64,000 nucleotides of DNA, taken from NCBI GenBank assembly GCA_963516675.1, contig CAUQBH010000005.1:71357-135356 (forward strand). Reading direction: 5' to 3'. The DNA is from JABCPE02 sp963516675 (lineage in GTDB: Bacteria; Bacteroidota; Bacteroidia; Flavobacteriales; Weeksellaceae). This document shows, piece by piece, positions 50,286 through 59,138 of this stretch. Position 1 is the first letter of the stretch. Each line of letters opens with the position of its first letter. A program made the translations under genes and the position numbers. A model generated the notes under the pieces. It did no database searches and was not told the origin of the DNA. It saw only the letters and a list, made by a program, of their open reading frames with translations.

Positions 50286-52439
50286 TTATCCTATTTCTAT
50301 TCCGTTTTCTACCTTTTCATCAGGCGTCACGAAAGATAGTTTGCCATCTGGTTTGGTTGTAAGCAGAAGCATTCCTTGGGACTCTATTCCTCGGATTTTT
50401 CTTGGAGCAAGGTTTAGAAGAATCATCACTTGTTTCCCAATGATTTCCTCAGGGCTGAAACTTTCTGCAATTCCCGAAACCACGGTGCGAACATCTACGC
50501 CAGTATCTACTTTTAGTTTTAGTAATTTATCAGCTTTTTCTACCTTTTCAGCTTCTAAAATCGTAGCTGTTCTAAGGTCTATTTTCGTAAAGTCATCAAA
50601 TGAAATTTGTTCTTTCATAGGGTTTGCGTTAGGATTGGTTTTTTGATTGTTTATTTTTGTGTTTTCCAGCTTTTTGATTTGAGCCTCTATCACATCATCC
50701 TCTATTTTAGAGAAAAGCAGCGGCATTTCATTGATTTGGTGCCCTTTCGGAATTATAGGAAGATCATTTGATAAAATTTTTGTAAATTGAAACCAAAACA
50801 AATCATTAAATTTATATGAAATATCAGAACCTGTCTCTTTTTTGATAATAGAATTATGAATGGGGTCGATAGTTTTTAAATAATCCTCATATATAATAGA
50901 GTTAGTATTGAAAGATTTTTTTATTTTTTCAGATGTAAAAGGAAGAAAAGGTTCGCAAACAATGGCTAATAACCCAACAATTTGTGATGCTACAAATATT
51001 TGAGTCTTTACTCGTTCAGGGTTATTTTTGATTATTTTCCAAGGCTCTTCATCGGCAAGGTATTTATTTCCCAATCTTGCTAAATTCATCATTTCATTGA
51101 GAGCATTTCTGAATTCAAATTTTTCTAAATAATCACCAATATTATTAGGGATATGTTTTATCGCTTTTAATACCATATAATCACTATTAGTTAATTCATT
51201 AGGTTGTGGTATTTTTCCTTCATAATATTTATGAATTAAAACAGCTACGCGATTGATAAAATTCCCAAAAATTCCTACCAATTCCGAATTGTTTTTGGTC
51301 TGAAAATCTTTCCAAGTAAAATTATTATCCTTTGTCTCTGGCGCCGAAGAAAGCAGTGCGTAGCGCAGTGCATCCTGCTGGTCAGGGAAATCTTCTACAT
51401 ATTCATGAGCCCATACAGCCCAGTTTCTAGAAGTAGAAATTTTATCATTTTCAAGGTTAAGGAATTCAAACGCAGGGACATTTTTCGGCATGATGTAGTC
51501 TCCGTGAGCTTTCATCATCGATGGGAAAATGATGCAGTGGAAGACAATGTTATCTTTCCCAATGAAATGAATAAGGTCTGTTTCTTCATTTTGCCAAAAA
51601 TCTTTCCAGTTTTTGTCGTTTTTCTCTGCCCATTCCTGCGTGAAAGAAATATAACCGATAGGCGCATCAAACCAAACATAAAGCACCTTGCCTTCGGCGT
51701 TTGGAAGCGGAACAGGAACGCCCCAGTTTAGGTCACGAGTCATGGCTCTTGGTTTTAGTCCGTCATTGAGCCAAGATTTCACTTGTCCGTATACATTAGG
51801 TTTCCAGTCGTCCTGATGCCCTTTGATAATCCATTCGTTTAGGAAGTTTTCATACTCATTTAGAGGAAGATACCAGTTTTTAGTTTCCTTTAAAATAGGC
51901 GTGTTACCGCTGAGCATGGATTTTGGGTTGATAAGCTCCGTAGGTGAAAGGGTAGAGCCGCATTTTTCGCATTGGTCGCCATAGGCGTTTTCGTTGCTAC
52001 ATTTAGGGCATGTTCCTACGATATATCTGTCGGCAAGGAATTCTCCTGCCTGTTCATCAAAAAATTGTTCAGAAATTTCTTCCTCGAATTTACCTTTGTT
52101 ATAGAGGTTTAGAAAGAATTCTTGGCTTACTTCATAATGTTTTTGGGAAGTCGTTCTGGAATATTCATCAAAGGAAATCCCTAAATCCGCAAAAGATTTT
52201 TTGATAATTTCATGATATTTGTCCACCACATCCTGCGGAGTGATGCCTTCTTTTTTTGCCCTGATGGTGATGGGAATTCCGTGTTCATCAGAACCACAGA
52301 TAAAGGCAACTTCCTGCCCCGTACTTCTCTGAAATCTTGCATAAACATCAGCAGGGATATATACACCCGCTAAATGCCCGATATGCACAGGTCCATTGGC
52401 ATAAGGCAGGGCAGCGGTAATCATTTTTCTCTTTGACAT
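50286..52439 (-). CDS. metG: Methionyl-tRNA synthetase
   Basis: Charges tRNA-Met. The start is placed at 52439 (MSKRKMITAALPYANG) because the in-frame TTG at 52460 overlaps the promoter -7 box. HIGH is near residue 15, a four-Cys zinc knuckle (CPKCSNENAYGDQCEKCG) near 143-160, and the second class-I motif reads KISTS instead of KMSKS, the usual form in Bacteroidota. The C terminus carries the EMAP-like tRNA-binding OB fold (FDDFTKIDLRTATILEAEKV). Product 717 residues. Single gene. Confidence 0.97.
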   Translation of the reverse strand: MSKRKMITAALPYANGPVHIGHLAGVYIPADVYARFQRSTGQEVAFICGSDEHGIPITIRAKKEGITPQDVVDKYHEIIKKSFADLGISFDEYSRTTSQKHYEVSQEFFLNLYNKGKFEEEISEQFFDEQAGEFLADRYIVGTCPKCSNENAYGDQCEKCGSTLSPTELINPKSMLSGNTPILKETKNWYLPLNEYENFLNEWIIKGHQDDWKPNVYGQVKSWLNDGLKPRAMTRDLNWGVPVPLPNAEGKVLYVWFDAPIGYISFTQEWAEKNDKNWKDFWQNEETDLIHFIGKDNIVFHCIIFPSMMKAHGDYIMPKNVPAFEFLNLENDKISTSRNWAVWAHEYVEDFPDQQDALRYALLSSAPETKDNNFTWKDFQTKNNSELVGIFGNFINRVAVLIHKYYEGKIPQPNELTNSDYMVLKAIKHIPNNIGDYLEKFEFRNALNEMMNLARLGNKYLADEEPWKIIKNNPERVKTQIFVASQIVGLLAIVCEPFLPFTSEKIKKSFNTNSIIYEDYLKTIDPIHNSIIKKETGSDISYKFNDLFWFQFTKILSNDLPIIPKGHQINEMPLLFSKIEDDVIEAQIKKLENTKINNQKTNPNANPMKEQISFDDFTKIDLRTATILEAEKVEKADKLLKLKVDTGVDVRTVVSGIAESFSPEEIIGKQVMILLNLAPRKIRGIESQGMLLLTTKPDGKLSFVTPDEKVENGIEIG

Positions 52440-52457
52440 ATAATTCCTTATTTTTTG

Positions 52458-52465
52458 CAAATATA
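52458..52465 (-). promoter_or_regulatory. -7 element of metG
   Basis: Minus-strand TATATTTG, 19 bases ahead of the ATG at 52439. Confidence 0.55.
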
Positions 52466-52584
52466 AGGATAATTGACCTATTTTTTGGTAGTTTTTATTT
52501 ATGAGAAATAACAGTTTTTGTGCACAAAAGATGAAAGGCAGGTAGCGTTTGGTTATTCAAAATGTAAAATAGCGCGGCTAAATC

Positions 52585-52614
52585 TTGATTATCTTTGAAA
52601 AAAAATTACCTTTG
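52585..52614 (+). promoter_or_regulatory. Promoter of the porin-like gene
   Basis: TTG at 52585-52587, 19-base spacer, TACCTTTG at 52607-52614, 22 bases before the ATG at 52637. It excludes the in-frame TTG at 52595 as a start. Confidence 0.7.
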
Positions 52615-52636
52615 TATCCGTAAAATCAATAATTAT

Positions 52637-53776
52637 ATGAAAAGAGCAATTGTGTATTTGGGAATGATTTTGATGAGTCAAAATCTATTTTCTCAGGAAG
52701 GAGAAGAAAAGGAACAGCTACAGCTACAAGTGGAAGAACCTAAACAAGAGGTTTCTAACAAATTGTCAAATTTCACTATTTCTGGATATACGGAGGTTTT
52801 CTACTCGTATGATTTTAATCAGAGAGCAGACCACATCAGACAGCCGTTTTTTTATACATTTAACCGACACAACGAGGTGAATGTAAACATCGCAAGGCTG
52901 AAAGCAGAATATGCAACAGACAATATGCGTGCTAATATAGCCCTGATGGCGGGAACTTACCCAGAGGACAACTTGTCAGCAGAACAAGGAATGCTGAAAC
53001 TGGTTCAGGAGGCGAACATCGGGTTTAGAATTTCTAAAACCAAAAACCTCTGGATAGATGCTGGGGTGATGCCGTCTTATATTGGTTCAGAAGGGGAAAT
53101 CAGTAAAGATAATCTTGCTTTGACAAGAACTATCGCTGTGGCACAAGAGCCTTTCTTCATGACAGGGGCGCAGATTACCTATATTACAGATAATAATAAA
53201 TGGACTTTCATGGGAGGAGTCTATAACGGATGGCAGATAATTAAAAGACAAAATAGTAATACAAAATTGCCTGCATTTGGGGCAAGAGTAGCTTACCAAC
53301 CGAATGAAAAATGGTTCTTTAATTCTTCTGCTTATATAGGAAAAGACCCTGCTACGGAAACTAAAATGAGATATTTCAATAACTTCTACACTAACTACAA
53401 GGCGAGTGACAAGTTAGAATTCCAGTTCGTGTTTGATGTTGGTGCAGAGCAGTCTGTGGAAGGTTCTAACAAGCACTATTTCTGGTGGTCTCCTAACATT
53501 TTAGCGAAATATTATTTTACGCCTAAATTCTCTACAGCGGGAAGAGTGGAGTATTTTGATGATTCTAAAGATATTATGACTTTCGGAGGAGGACAAAGAT
53601 TCCAAATCTGGGGAGCATCATTAAACTTTGATTATTTAATCAATAAAAATATGATGTGGCGTCTAGAATTTAGAAACTTACAATCTAAAGACCCTATTTT
53701 CCAAAAGATAGACCAGTCTCATCCAAATGTTAAGAATAATTTCTTCATTACCACGATGTTGGCTGCTTGGTTCTAA
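52637..53776 (+). CDS. Outer-membrane porin-like beta-barrel protein
   Basis: A 379-residue exported protein: MKRAIVYLGMILMSQNLFSQ is the signal peptide, followed by a short Glu/Gln-rich periplasmic stretch and then amphipathic strands from about residue 45 to the C-terminal Phe (LAAWF). The strand F-T-I-S-G-Y-T-E-V-F-Y-S-Y-D-F and the arginine-rich loop resemble the Bacteroidota porins annotated as phosphate-selective-like or DcaP-like. Substrate cannot be assigned. Single gene with strong promoter and terminator. Confidence 0.75.
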   Translation: MKRAIVYLGMILMSQNLFSQEGEEKEQLQLQVEEPKQEVSNKLSNFTISGYTEVFYSYDFNQRADHIRQPFFYTFNRHNEVNVNIARLKAEYATDNMRANIALMAGTYPEDNLSAEQGMLKLVQEANIGFRISKTKNLWIDAGVMPSYIGSEGEISKDNLALTRTIAVAQEPFFMTGAQITYITDNNKWTFMGGVYNGWQIIKRQNSNTKLPAFGARVAYQPNEKWFFNSSAYIGKDPATETKMRYFNNFYTNYKASDKLEFQFVFDVGAEQSVEGSNKHYFWWSPNILAKYYFTPKFSTAGRVEYFDDSKDIMTFGGGQRFQIWGASLNFDYLINKNMMWRLEFRNLQSKDPIFQKIDQSHPNVKNNFFITTMLAAWF

Positions 53777-53798
53777 TAAAATCAAAAATGATATAACG

Positions 53799-53833
53799 AA
53801 AATTCCACTCTATCATTGAGTGGAATTTTTTAT
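53799..53833. terminator. Bidirectional terminator
   Basis: AAAATTCCACTC at 53799-53810 pairs with GAGTGGAATTTT from 53818 and is followed by a T-run; serves the porin-like gene and the convergent aspartoacylase-like gene. Confidence 0.85.
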
Positions 53834-53834
53834 T

Positions 53835-54860
53835 TTACGAAGTGATGCAGAACATGGTTTCTCCTTTGTTTACGGGAGGAGTTCCTATTTTGTAAAGAAT
53901 CATTCCGCTTTCTGGTGCAGATATTTTTTGAAGTAAATTTCCGAACTCATCCGTAATATAGCCCAAATCTTCGCCTTTTTTCACATACTCGCCTGCCTTG
54001 TGTTTGTTGTAAAAAATCCCGCTTACAGGCACTTTTATATAAGTTTGTTTTGTGAAAGTCTTACGAGAGGCAGGTTTTTTGTACGGCGCCGAAGAATACA
54101 TTTTCATTATTCCTATCATATTATAGATGGATTCTTTTAGCATTTTTATTTCATCAGCTCCATTTACTCCTAGTTTTCCCGCTTCAAGGCTCAGCGCAGC
54201 TACATCATTCTGAACCGCTTGTTTAAAGGCGTAGAGTGCAGGTTCGGTTTTAGAGATATTATAAGGATAACTCACGATATAGGGCAGTACAGATGCCTCG
54301 GAGAGTTTTAGGGCTGTTTTGGTTTTTTCGACAGAATCTTTGTTGTCATAATAGCAGACAAAAGGAACCAAATCCTCATTGGCATCGCCTCCGTGAATGT
54401 CCAGAAAAAAATCTGAAATAGGGATAATGTTTTTAGTAATGTAGTTTGCGATTTTTTCCGTGATGGTGCCGTTTTCTTTCCCTGGGAATGAGGTGTTTAG
54501 GTTTTTCTTGTCCGTTGGATTCAGGTAAGGAACACGCTCATAGAAAGCACCAATGTTCGTTATAGGTAAAATAATCAGTGTTCCTTTTAGTTTGGCTGGG
54601 TCTATCTCTTTCATTAGTTCCTGAACCGCCATTATAGGAGGGTATTCGTATCCGTGGACTCCTGCCAAGATGGTGAATACGGGTCCTTTTTCTTTTCCAT
54701 TGATGACGGAAATGGGAATGTAGTGATGTGGATTTTCCTCGTTAAATTTAATTTTTAAATCAATTCTTTTAGAAGGATTATTTTTAATGATAGAAACGAT
54801 GTCTTGTGATTTCATAAAACAAATAACGAAAGTAAAGAAAACTAAAAATAATTTTTTCAT
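53835..54860 (-). CDS. Succinylglutamate desuccinylase/aspartoacylase family protein
   Basis: Zinc hydrolase of the M14-like AstE/AspA family that cleaves N-acyl groups or acts on peptides. The start at 54860 gives MKKLFLVFFTFVICFMKSQ, a signal peptide, so unlike AstE it is exported. Zinc ligands are visible as the H-x-x-E pair in LAGVHGYEYPP and the later His in FLDIHGGD. A C-terminal beta-domain (about 250-341) contains the biotinyl-like GEYVKKGEDLGYITDEFG segment. Substrate unknown. It is 10 bases after ruvC on the same strand. Product 341 residues. Confidence 0.8.
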   Translation of the reverse strand: MKKLFLVFFTFVICFMKSQDIVSIIKNNPSKRIDLKIKFNEENPHHYIPISVINGKEKGPVFTILAGVHGYEYPPIMAVQELMKEIDPAKLKGTLIILPITNIGAFYERVPYLNPTDKKNLNTSFPGKENGTITEKIANYITKNIIPISDFFLDIHGGDANEDLVPFVCYYDNKDSVEKTKTALKLSEASVLPYIVSYPYNISKTEPALYAFKQAVQNDVAALSLEAGKLGVNGADEIKMLKESIYNMIGIMKMYSSAPYKKPASRKTFTKQTYIKVPVSGIFYNKHKAGEYVKKGEDLGYITDEFGNLLQKISAPESGMILYKIGTPPVNKGETMFCITS

Positions 54861-54870
54861 GCAAATGGGT

Positions 54871-55425
54871 TTATTTGATTCTGTCAGGATTTTGTTTGAT
54901 AAAACTATCCCAGCTGGAATATGAAGCGCTTTTTTCCGTTTTATTAGAATTAAAATAATGGCAAACTGCCACCGCAAGCCCATCGGACGCATCTAAATAT
55001 TTGGTCGGGAATTCTTTGAGACTAAGAAGGTTTTTCAGCATAGCGGCTACTTGTTCCTTGCTGGCGTTTCCATTTCCTGTTATCGCCATTTTTACTTTTT
55101 TGGGCGAATATTCTGTGATGGGAATATCACGGTATAGGCTGGCTGCCATGGCTACTCCCTGCGCTCTCCCAAGTTTCAGCATACTCTGCACATTTTTCCC
55201 ATAAAAAGGTGCTTCTAGAGCGACTTCATCGGGATGATATTCATCAATGAGCGCTAAGGTTTTCTCAAAAATATATTTTAGTTTTGTTTCGTGGTTTGGG
55301 TATTTTTTTAGCACAAGTTCATGGATGGAGACCAGCTCCATTTTACTGCCCTTTGTAGAAATGATACCAAATCCCATCACGGTGGTTCCTGGGTCTATGC
55401 CTAAAATGATTTTTTCTGCCGTCAT
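54871..55425 (-). CDS. ruvC: Holliday junction resolvase RuvC
   Basis: Endonuclease resolving Holliday junctions with RuvAB. The acidic active-site residues are visible: Asp in ILGIDPGTT (residue 10), Glu in VALEAPFYG, and Asp in DASDGLAVAVCH. Length 184 residues is standard. ruvA and ruvB are not nearby. Co-directional with the downstream aspartoacylase-like gene. Confidence 0.96.
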   Translation of the reverse strand: MTAEKIILGIDPGTTVMGFGIISTKGSKMELVSIHELVLKKYPNHETKLKYIFEKTLALIDEYHPDEVALEAPFYGKNVQSMLKLGRAQGVAMAASLYRDIPITEYSPKKVKMAITGNGNASKEQVAAMLKNLLSLKEFPTKYLDASDGLAVAVCHYFNSNKTEKSASYSSWDSFIKQNPDRIK

Positions 55426-55472
55426 ACTTAGAGTAGTAATTTTTTAAACTTGTAAATTATGATAATCAGTTT

Positions 55473-56150
55473 TTATTTAATTCTGAATTTAATGTAAGTG
55501 ATGGTTTTTCCTTTGGAAGAGAAAAGCTCCTCGTAGTAGGTTCTCACTTCTCTGAGCAGCGGTGTTTCTGGGTCGTATTCAGGCGCACCATAGATGTCAT
55601 GGTGAGCAGATAAAATTTCGTACCCAAGTCCCTGTAACAGCCCTAGAGTGTATCCGTGCAGAAATTCGGAATCCGTTTTTAGGTGGATTACAGCGTTTTT
55701 CTTTAGGATTTTTTTGTATCGTTTTAGGAACTCAGGGTTTGTGAGCCTGTGTTTGGTTCTGCGGTATTTTATCTGTGGGTCTGGGAAAGTGATCCATATT
55801 TCATCAATTTCTTCCTCTCCAAAAAAATGCTCTATCAGCTCTATCTGCGTTCTCAGAAAAGCCACATTTTTCATTCCCAAAGTATGGGCTTCCTTTGCAC
55901 CAAACCAAAATCTCGCCCCCTTTATATCTATCCCGATGAAGTTTTTATCAGGGAATACTTTTGCCATATTTACAGAGTATTCTCCTTTTCCGCAGCCGAG
56001 TTCTAGGACGATAGGCTTATCATTTTTAAAGAAATCTTGTCTCCATTTTCCTTTTAGATAAAATCCATTCAGAGCCTCCTCTCGTGTGGGCTGAATTACA
56101 TTCGGAAGTGTCTTGTTTTCGGCAAAGCGAGCCAATTTATTTTTCCCCAT
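55473..56150 (-). CDS. trmB: tRNA (guanine-N7-)-methyltransferase
   Basis: SAM-dependent enzyme making m7G46 in tRNA. The start at 56150 (MGKNKLARFAENKTLPNV) fits the family and the promoter at 56171-56178, whereas the longer frame to 56210 would begin upstream of that promoter. The SAM motif VLELGCGKGEYS and the substrate motif FPDPQIKYRRTKHRL are present. Product 225 residues. Single gene, divergent from the iron-uptake operon. Confidence 0.95.
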   Translation of the reverse strand: MGKNKLARFAENKTLPNVIQPTREEALNGFYLKGKWRQDFFKNDKPIVLELGCGKGEYSVNMAKVFPDKNFIGIDIKGARFWFGAKEAHTLGMKNVAFLRTQIELIEHFFGEEEIDEIWITFPDPQIKYRRTKHRLTNPEFLKRYKKILKKNAVIHLKTDSEFLHGYTLGLLQGLGYEILSAHHDIYGAPEYDPETPLLREVRTYYEELFSSKGKTITYIKFRIK

Positions 56151-56170
56151 TTTATTATAATTAAAGACCG

Positions 56171-56178
56171 CAAAAGTA
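56171..56178 (-). promoter_or_regulatory. -7 element of trmB
   Basis: Minus-strand TACTTTTG, 21 bases ahead of the ATG at 56150. Confidence 0.55.
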
Positions 56179-56255
56179 GAAAAAATACAGATGAGAAAAA
56201 AGAAAAACAATAAATACTGACTGGTGTCATGTTTTTGAAAAAAGATGATATTTTA

Positions 56256-56287
56256 TTTGCAATGATAAATTTAAAATGTTACTTTTG
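56256..56287 (+). promoter_or_regulatory. Promoter of the iron-uptake operon
   Basis: TTTG at 56256-56259, 20-base spacer, TACTTTTG at 56280-56287. A Fur-type operator cannot be called with confidence, though the region is AT-rich. Confidence 0.7.
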
Positions 56288-56311
56288 CTGGAATTTTTAA
56301 CAAGAATTGAA

Positions 56312-57298
56312 ATGAAAGTATTGAAGGTAGTTTTATCATCGATGATTTTATTAGCCCAGTTGTCCTGCTCCAAAGGCGCAGGAGAGGCTTCTTCAAAAGA
56401 AAAAAAAGAAGAAAAAAAGGAGGCGTATTTTTCATATGAATTTAATGATGGTGCGGATACTTTGGTCGTAAATGTGAATAAAACGCCAGAGAAGGCAGTT
56501 TTGTTTTCGCATTTTATGACGGAGATGTTTTTGGCTTTAGGTTTAGGAGACAAAATAGTAGTGGCGACAGAGGAAGGCCCTATTTTACCAGAGTTTAAAG
56601 AAGCATATGATAAGATTCCTGTAAGACTTAAGGGGCATCATGCTATTTACTCCAAGGAAGAATTTTTACTTTCAGGAGTGGATTTCGTTTCTGGATGGGA
56701 TGGAGCAATCAAATCAGAGGCTACGGGAACACCACAGGAGCTTATCGATAAGGGGATTTATCCATTTGTCGCAAAAGCAGTGAGGGATAATGAAACTCTT
56801 GAAACGGTTTATGAGGATTTCTATACTTTGGGAAAGATTTTTAAAGTAGAAAAAAATGCAGAAAAAGTAGTTTCTGAAATGAAGGCTAAACTGGAGAACG
56901 CACAGAAAAATTTTGTAAAAAAAGAAAAGAAACCAAAAGTTTTGGTTTTCTCAGTTATAGAAAACGGGCTATATATTTCTGCGGGACTTACTACGGACCT
57001 TATAAATAGAGCAGGTGGGCAGAATGTTTATGCAGACCAGTCGGCAGACCATGTGTTCGTATCATACGAAAGTTTAGTAGATAGAAATCCTGATATCATT
57101 ATAATAGCAGATATGGAGGGAGAAGGGCGCTCATCTTATGAAGAAAAGAAAAAGGCGCTGAAAGACCATCCAGCACTGAAAAATCTACCAGCAGTAAAGA
57201 ATGATAATATCCATAAAATAGCTTTGGAGGATATTTCACCAGGAGTAAGGAATATAGATTTTATAATTAAATTAAATAAATTGTTGTATGAAAAGTAG
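56312..57298 (+). CDS. Iron-chelate ABC transporter substrate-binding lipoprotein
   Basis: Class III periplasmic binding protein for an iron-siderophore, heme or cobalamin ligand. The start at 56312 follows the promoter and gives MKVLKVVLSSMILLAQLSC, a lipoprotein signal with the Cys at 19; an upstream ATG at 56276 overlaps the promoter. The mature part has a Lys/Glu-rich linker and two Rossmann-like lobes joined by a long helix (about residues 175-210). Product 328 residues. It overlaps the permease gene by 11 bases. Confidence 0.88.
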   Translation: MKVLKVVLSSMILLAQLSCSKGAGEASSKEKKEEKKEAYFSYEFNDGADTLVVNVNKTPEKAVLFSHFMTEMFLALGLGDKIVVATEEGPILPEFKEAYDKIPVRLKGHHAIYSKEEFLLSGVDFVSGWDGAIKSEATGTPQELIDKGIYPFVAKAVRDNETLETVYEDFYTLGKIFKVEKNAEKVVSEMKAKLENAQKNFVKKEKKPKVLVFSVIENGLYISAGLTTDLINRAGGQNVYADQSADHVFVSYESLVDRNPDIIIIADMEGEGRSSYEEKKKALKDHPALKNLPAVKNDNIHKIALEDISPGVRNIDFIIKLNKLLYEK

Positions 57299-58337
57299 AT
57301 ATCGATTTGGAGTCGTATTTTCGATATTGTGTCTGGTTTTATTTGTGCTGTTTGTAATGGCGATAGGGGTGGTAACCTCTAATCTAGATGCAGAAACTGC
57401 TTATAAAATAGCAGCAAATAAAATAACAGGAACAGAAATCTATGAGCCATACTGGCCACTGACACATGAAACTATAATCTGGGAGGTGAGACTTCCAAGG
57501 GTTTTGTTGTCCATAATTTGTGGGGCGGGGCTTGCGGTCTGTGGTGTGCTGATGCAGTGTGTGACCAAAAACCCTATCGCAGATCCATATGTACTTGGTT
57601 TAGCATCGGGGGCATCTACAGGAGCGGTGTTTGTCATTGTTTTGGGTGGAGGAGCTATGGGGCTGGCATCTGTTTCTACAGGGGCTTTCATAGGGACTTT
57701 GATATGTAGTGTGCTGGTTTTCGTGATAGGAACAGAATACGGAAGAAATACTTCTACTACGAGGCTGATTCTCTCTGGATTGGCTATATCTACAATATTT
57801 ACAGCGCTTACAGATTTGATAATTTCTTTAGCTAAAAATGCGAGCCAAGTGAAAAGTGCATTGTTCTGGACTATGGGAAGTTTGGGAGGTGCTACTTGGG
57901 AATTACTTCCTATTCCATTTGTTATCCTTGTTTTGGTGGTTTTGGTGGTTTTAGGATTGTCTAAATCATTGGATTTGTTGCTTTTTGGAGATGAAAACGC
58001 TACAATGCTGGGGATGAATGTTAATTTGATGAAGACTTTTATAGTTATTGTAGCATCATTGCTTACCTCTGTTTTGGTATCAGCAACGGGAGCGATAGGA
58101 TTCATGGGACTGATGGTGCCGCACATAGCGAGAATGCTCTGCGGAAATAAACATGTAAGGCTTGTTCCTATGGCAGCGGTGATAGGAGCTATTTTCCTGC
58201 TCTGCTGTGACCTTTTTGCTAAAAATGCTTTCTATCCGAAGGACTTACCGATAGGTATCCTTACATCACTTATAGGAGGACCGTTCTTCCTTTGGATGTT
58301 GATGGACAAGAATTACTCATTTAAAACAGGAAAATAA
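57288..58337 (+). CDS. FecCD-type ABC transporter permease
   Basis: Inner-membrane permease of the FecCD/BtuC family, 349 residues with about ten hydrophobic helices. The family motifs RLPRVLLSIICGAGLAVCGV (near residue 68) and the coupling segment GAIGFMGLMVPHIARML (near 265) are clear. It overlaps the binding-protein gene by 11 bases and the ATPase gene by one, so the three subunits are co-translated. Confidence 0.93.
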   Translation: MKSRYRFGVVFSILCLVLFVLFVMAIGVVTSNLDAETAYKIAANKITGTEIYEPYWPLTHETIIWEVRLPRVLLSIICGAGLAVCGVLMQCVTKNPIADPYVLGLASGASTGAVFVIVLGGGAMGLASVSTGAFIGTLICSVLVFVIGTEYGRNTSTTRLILSGLAISTIFTALTDLIISLAKNASQVKSALFWTMGSLGGATWELLPIPFVILVLVVLVVLGLSKSLDLLLFGDENATMLGMNVNLMKTFIVIVASLLTSVLVSATGAIGFMGLMVPHIARMLCGNKHVRLVPMAAVIGAIFLLCCDLFAKNAFYPKDLPIGILTSLIGGPFFLWMLMDKNYSFKTGK

Positions 58338-59095
58338 TGGAGAAGCTGAGAGTAGAAAATTTGAATTTTAAAGTAGGTAAAGTTGAAATCCTAAAAGATG
58401 TATCATTCAGCGTAAAGGAAAACTCTTTCGTAGGGGTGATAGGGCATAATGGTTCAGGGAAATCAACAATGCTGAAAACTATATATGGAGTAAATAAGCC
58501 CACAGGCGGTAATATCTTTTTTGATGAACATGATTTGTTCCAGCTGTCAGGAAGAGAAAGAGCGAAAAAAATAGCAGTTTTGGCTCAGGAGTCTGGTGGT
58601 CAGTTTGATTTTAGCGTTCAGCAGGTGGTAGAAATGGGAAGGTATCCGCACAAAGATACACTAGAAAACTATTCTAAAGAAGACCTAGAAAAAGTAGACA
58701 AGGTACTCCACGAAATGAAACTAGAGGACTATAAAGACCGTAGTTTTAATACTCTTTCGGGAGGGGAGAAACAAAGGGTTCTGATAGCGAGGCTTCTGGT
58801 GCAGGAGAGTAAATTCATTATCCTAGATGAGCCTACGAACCACTTGGATATCGGGCATCAGATAGAGATTATGAATATCATTAAGAATATGGGAGTTACA
58901 GTTCTTTCGGCAATTCACGATATGAATATCGCATCTATATACTGCGATGAGCTGGTTGCAATGAAAAAAGGAGAAGTCCTATTGCAGGGGCCTACCGATG
59001 AGGTTCTTACGCCAGAGCTGTTAAAGGAATTATTCGATGTGGAATCTGAAATACATAATATCAACGGACGCAGACATATAATATACAATCCATAG
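58337..59095 (+). CDS. Iron-chelate ABC transporter ATP-binding protein
   Basis: ATPase of the FecE/BtuD type, 252 residues. Walker A GHNGSGKST is near residues 36-44, the signature LSGGEKQR near 140, Walker B FIILDEPT near 158, and the H-loop His in SAIHDM near 193. It overlaps the permease gene by one base (TAATG) and is 43 bases before the receptor gene. Confidence 0.94.
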   Translation: MEKLRVENLNFKVGKVEILKDVSFSVKENSFVGVIGHNGSGKSTMLKTIYGVNKPTGGNIFFDEHDLFQLSGRERAKKIAVLAQESGGQFDFSVQQVVEMGRYPHKDTLENYSKEDLEKVDKVLHEMKLEDYKDRSFNTLSGGEKQRVLIARLLVQESKFIILDEPTNHLDIGHQIEIMNIIKNMGVTVLSAIHDMNIASIYCDELVAMKKGEVLLQGPTDEVLTPELLKELFDVESEIHNINGRRHIIYNP

Positions 59096-59138
59096 AATAC
59101 TAGTTTAAATCAAAAATAACTTTAAAAATTATCAAAAA

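Noticed and set aside
50286..52439. Broken KMSKS motif in MetG
   Set aside because: KISTS at this place is, from what I know, the normal form in Bacteroidota MetG; all other motifs are intact.
56151..56311. Fur box in front of the iron-uptake operon
   Set aside because: The region is AT-rich but no convincing 19-base Fur-type inverted repeat could be picked out by eye.
57440..58126. 228-codon minus-strand frame opposite the FecCD permease gene
   Set aside because: Thr/Pro/Ser-rich antisense shadow of a conserved permease; no upstream promoter.
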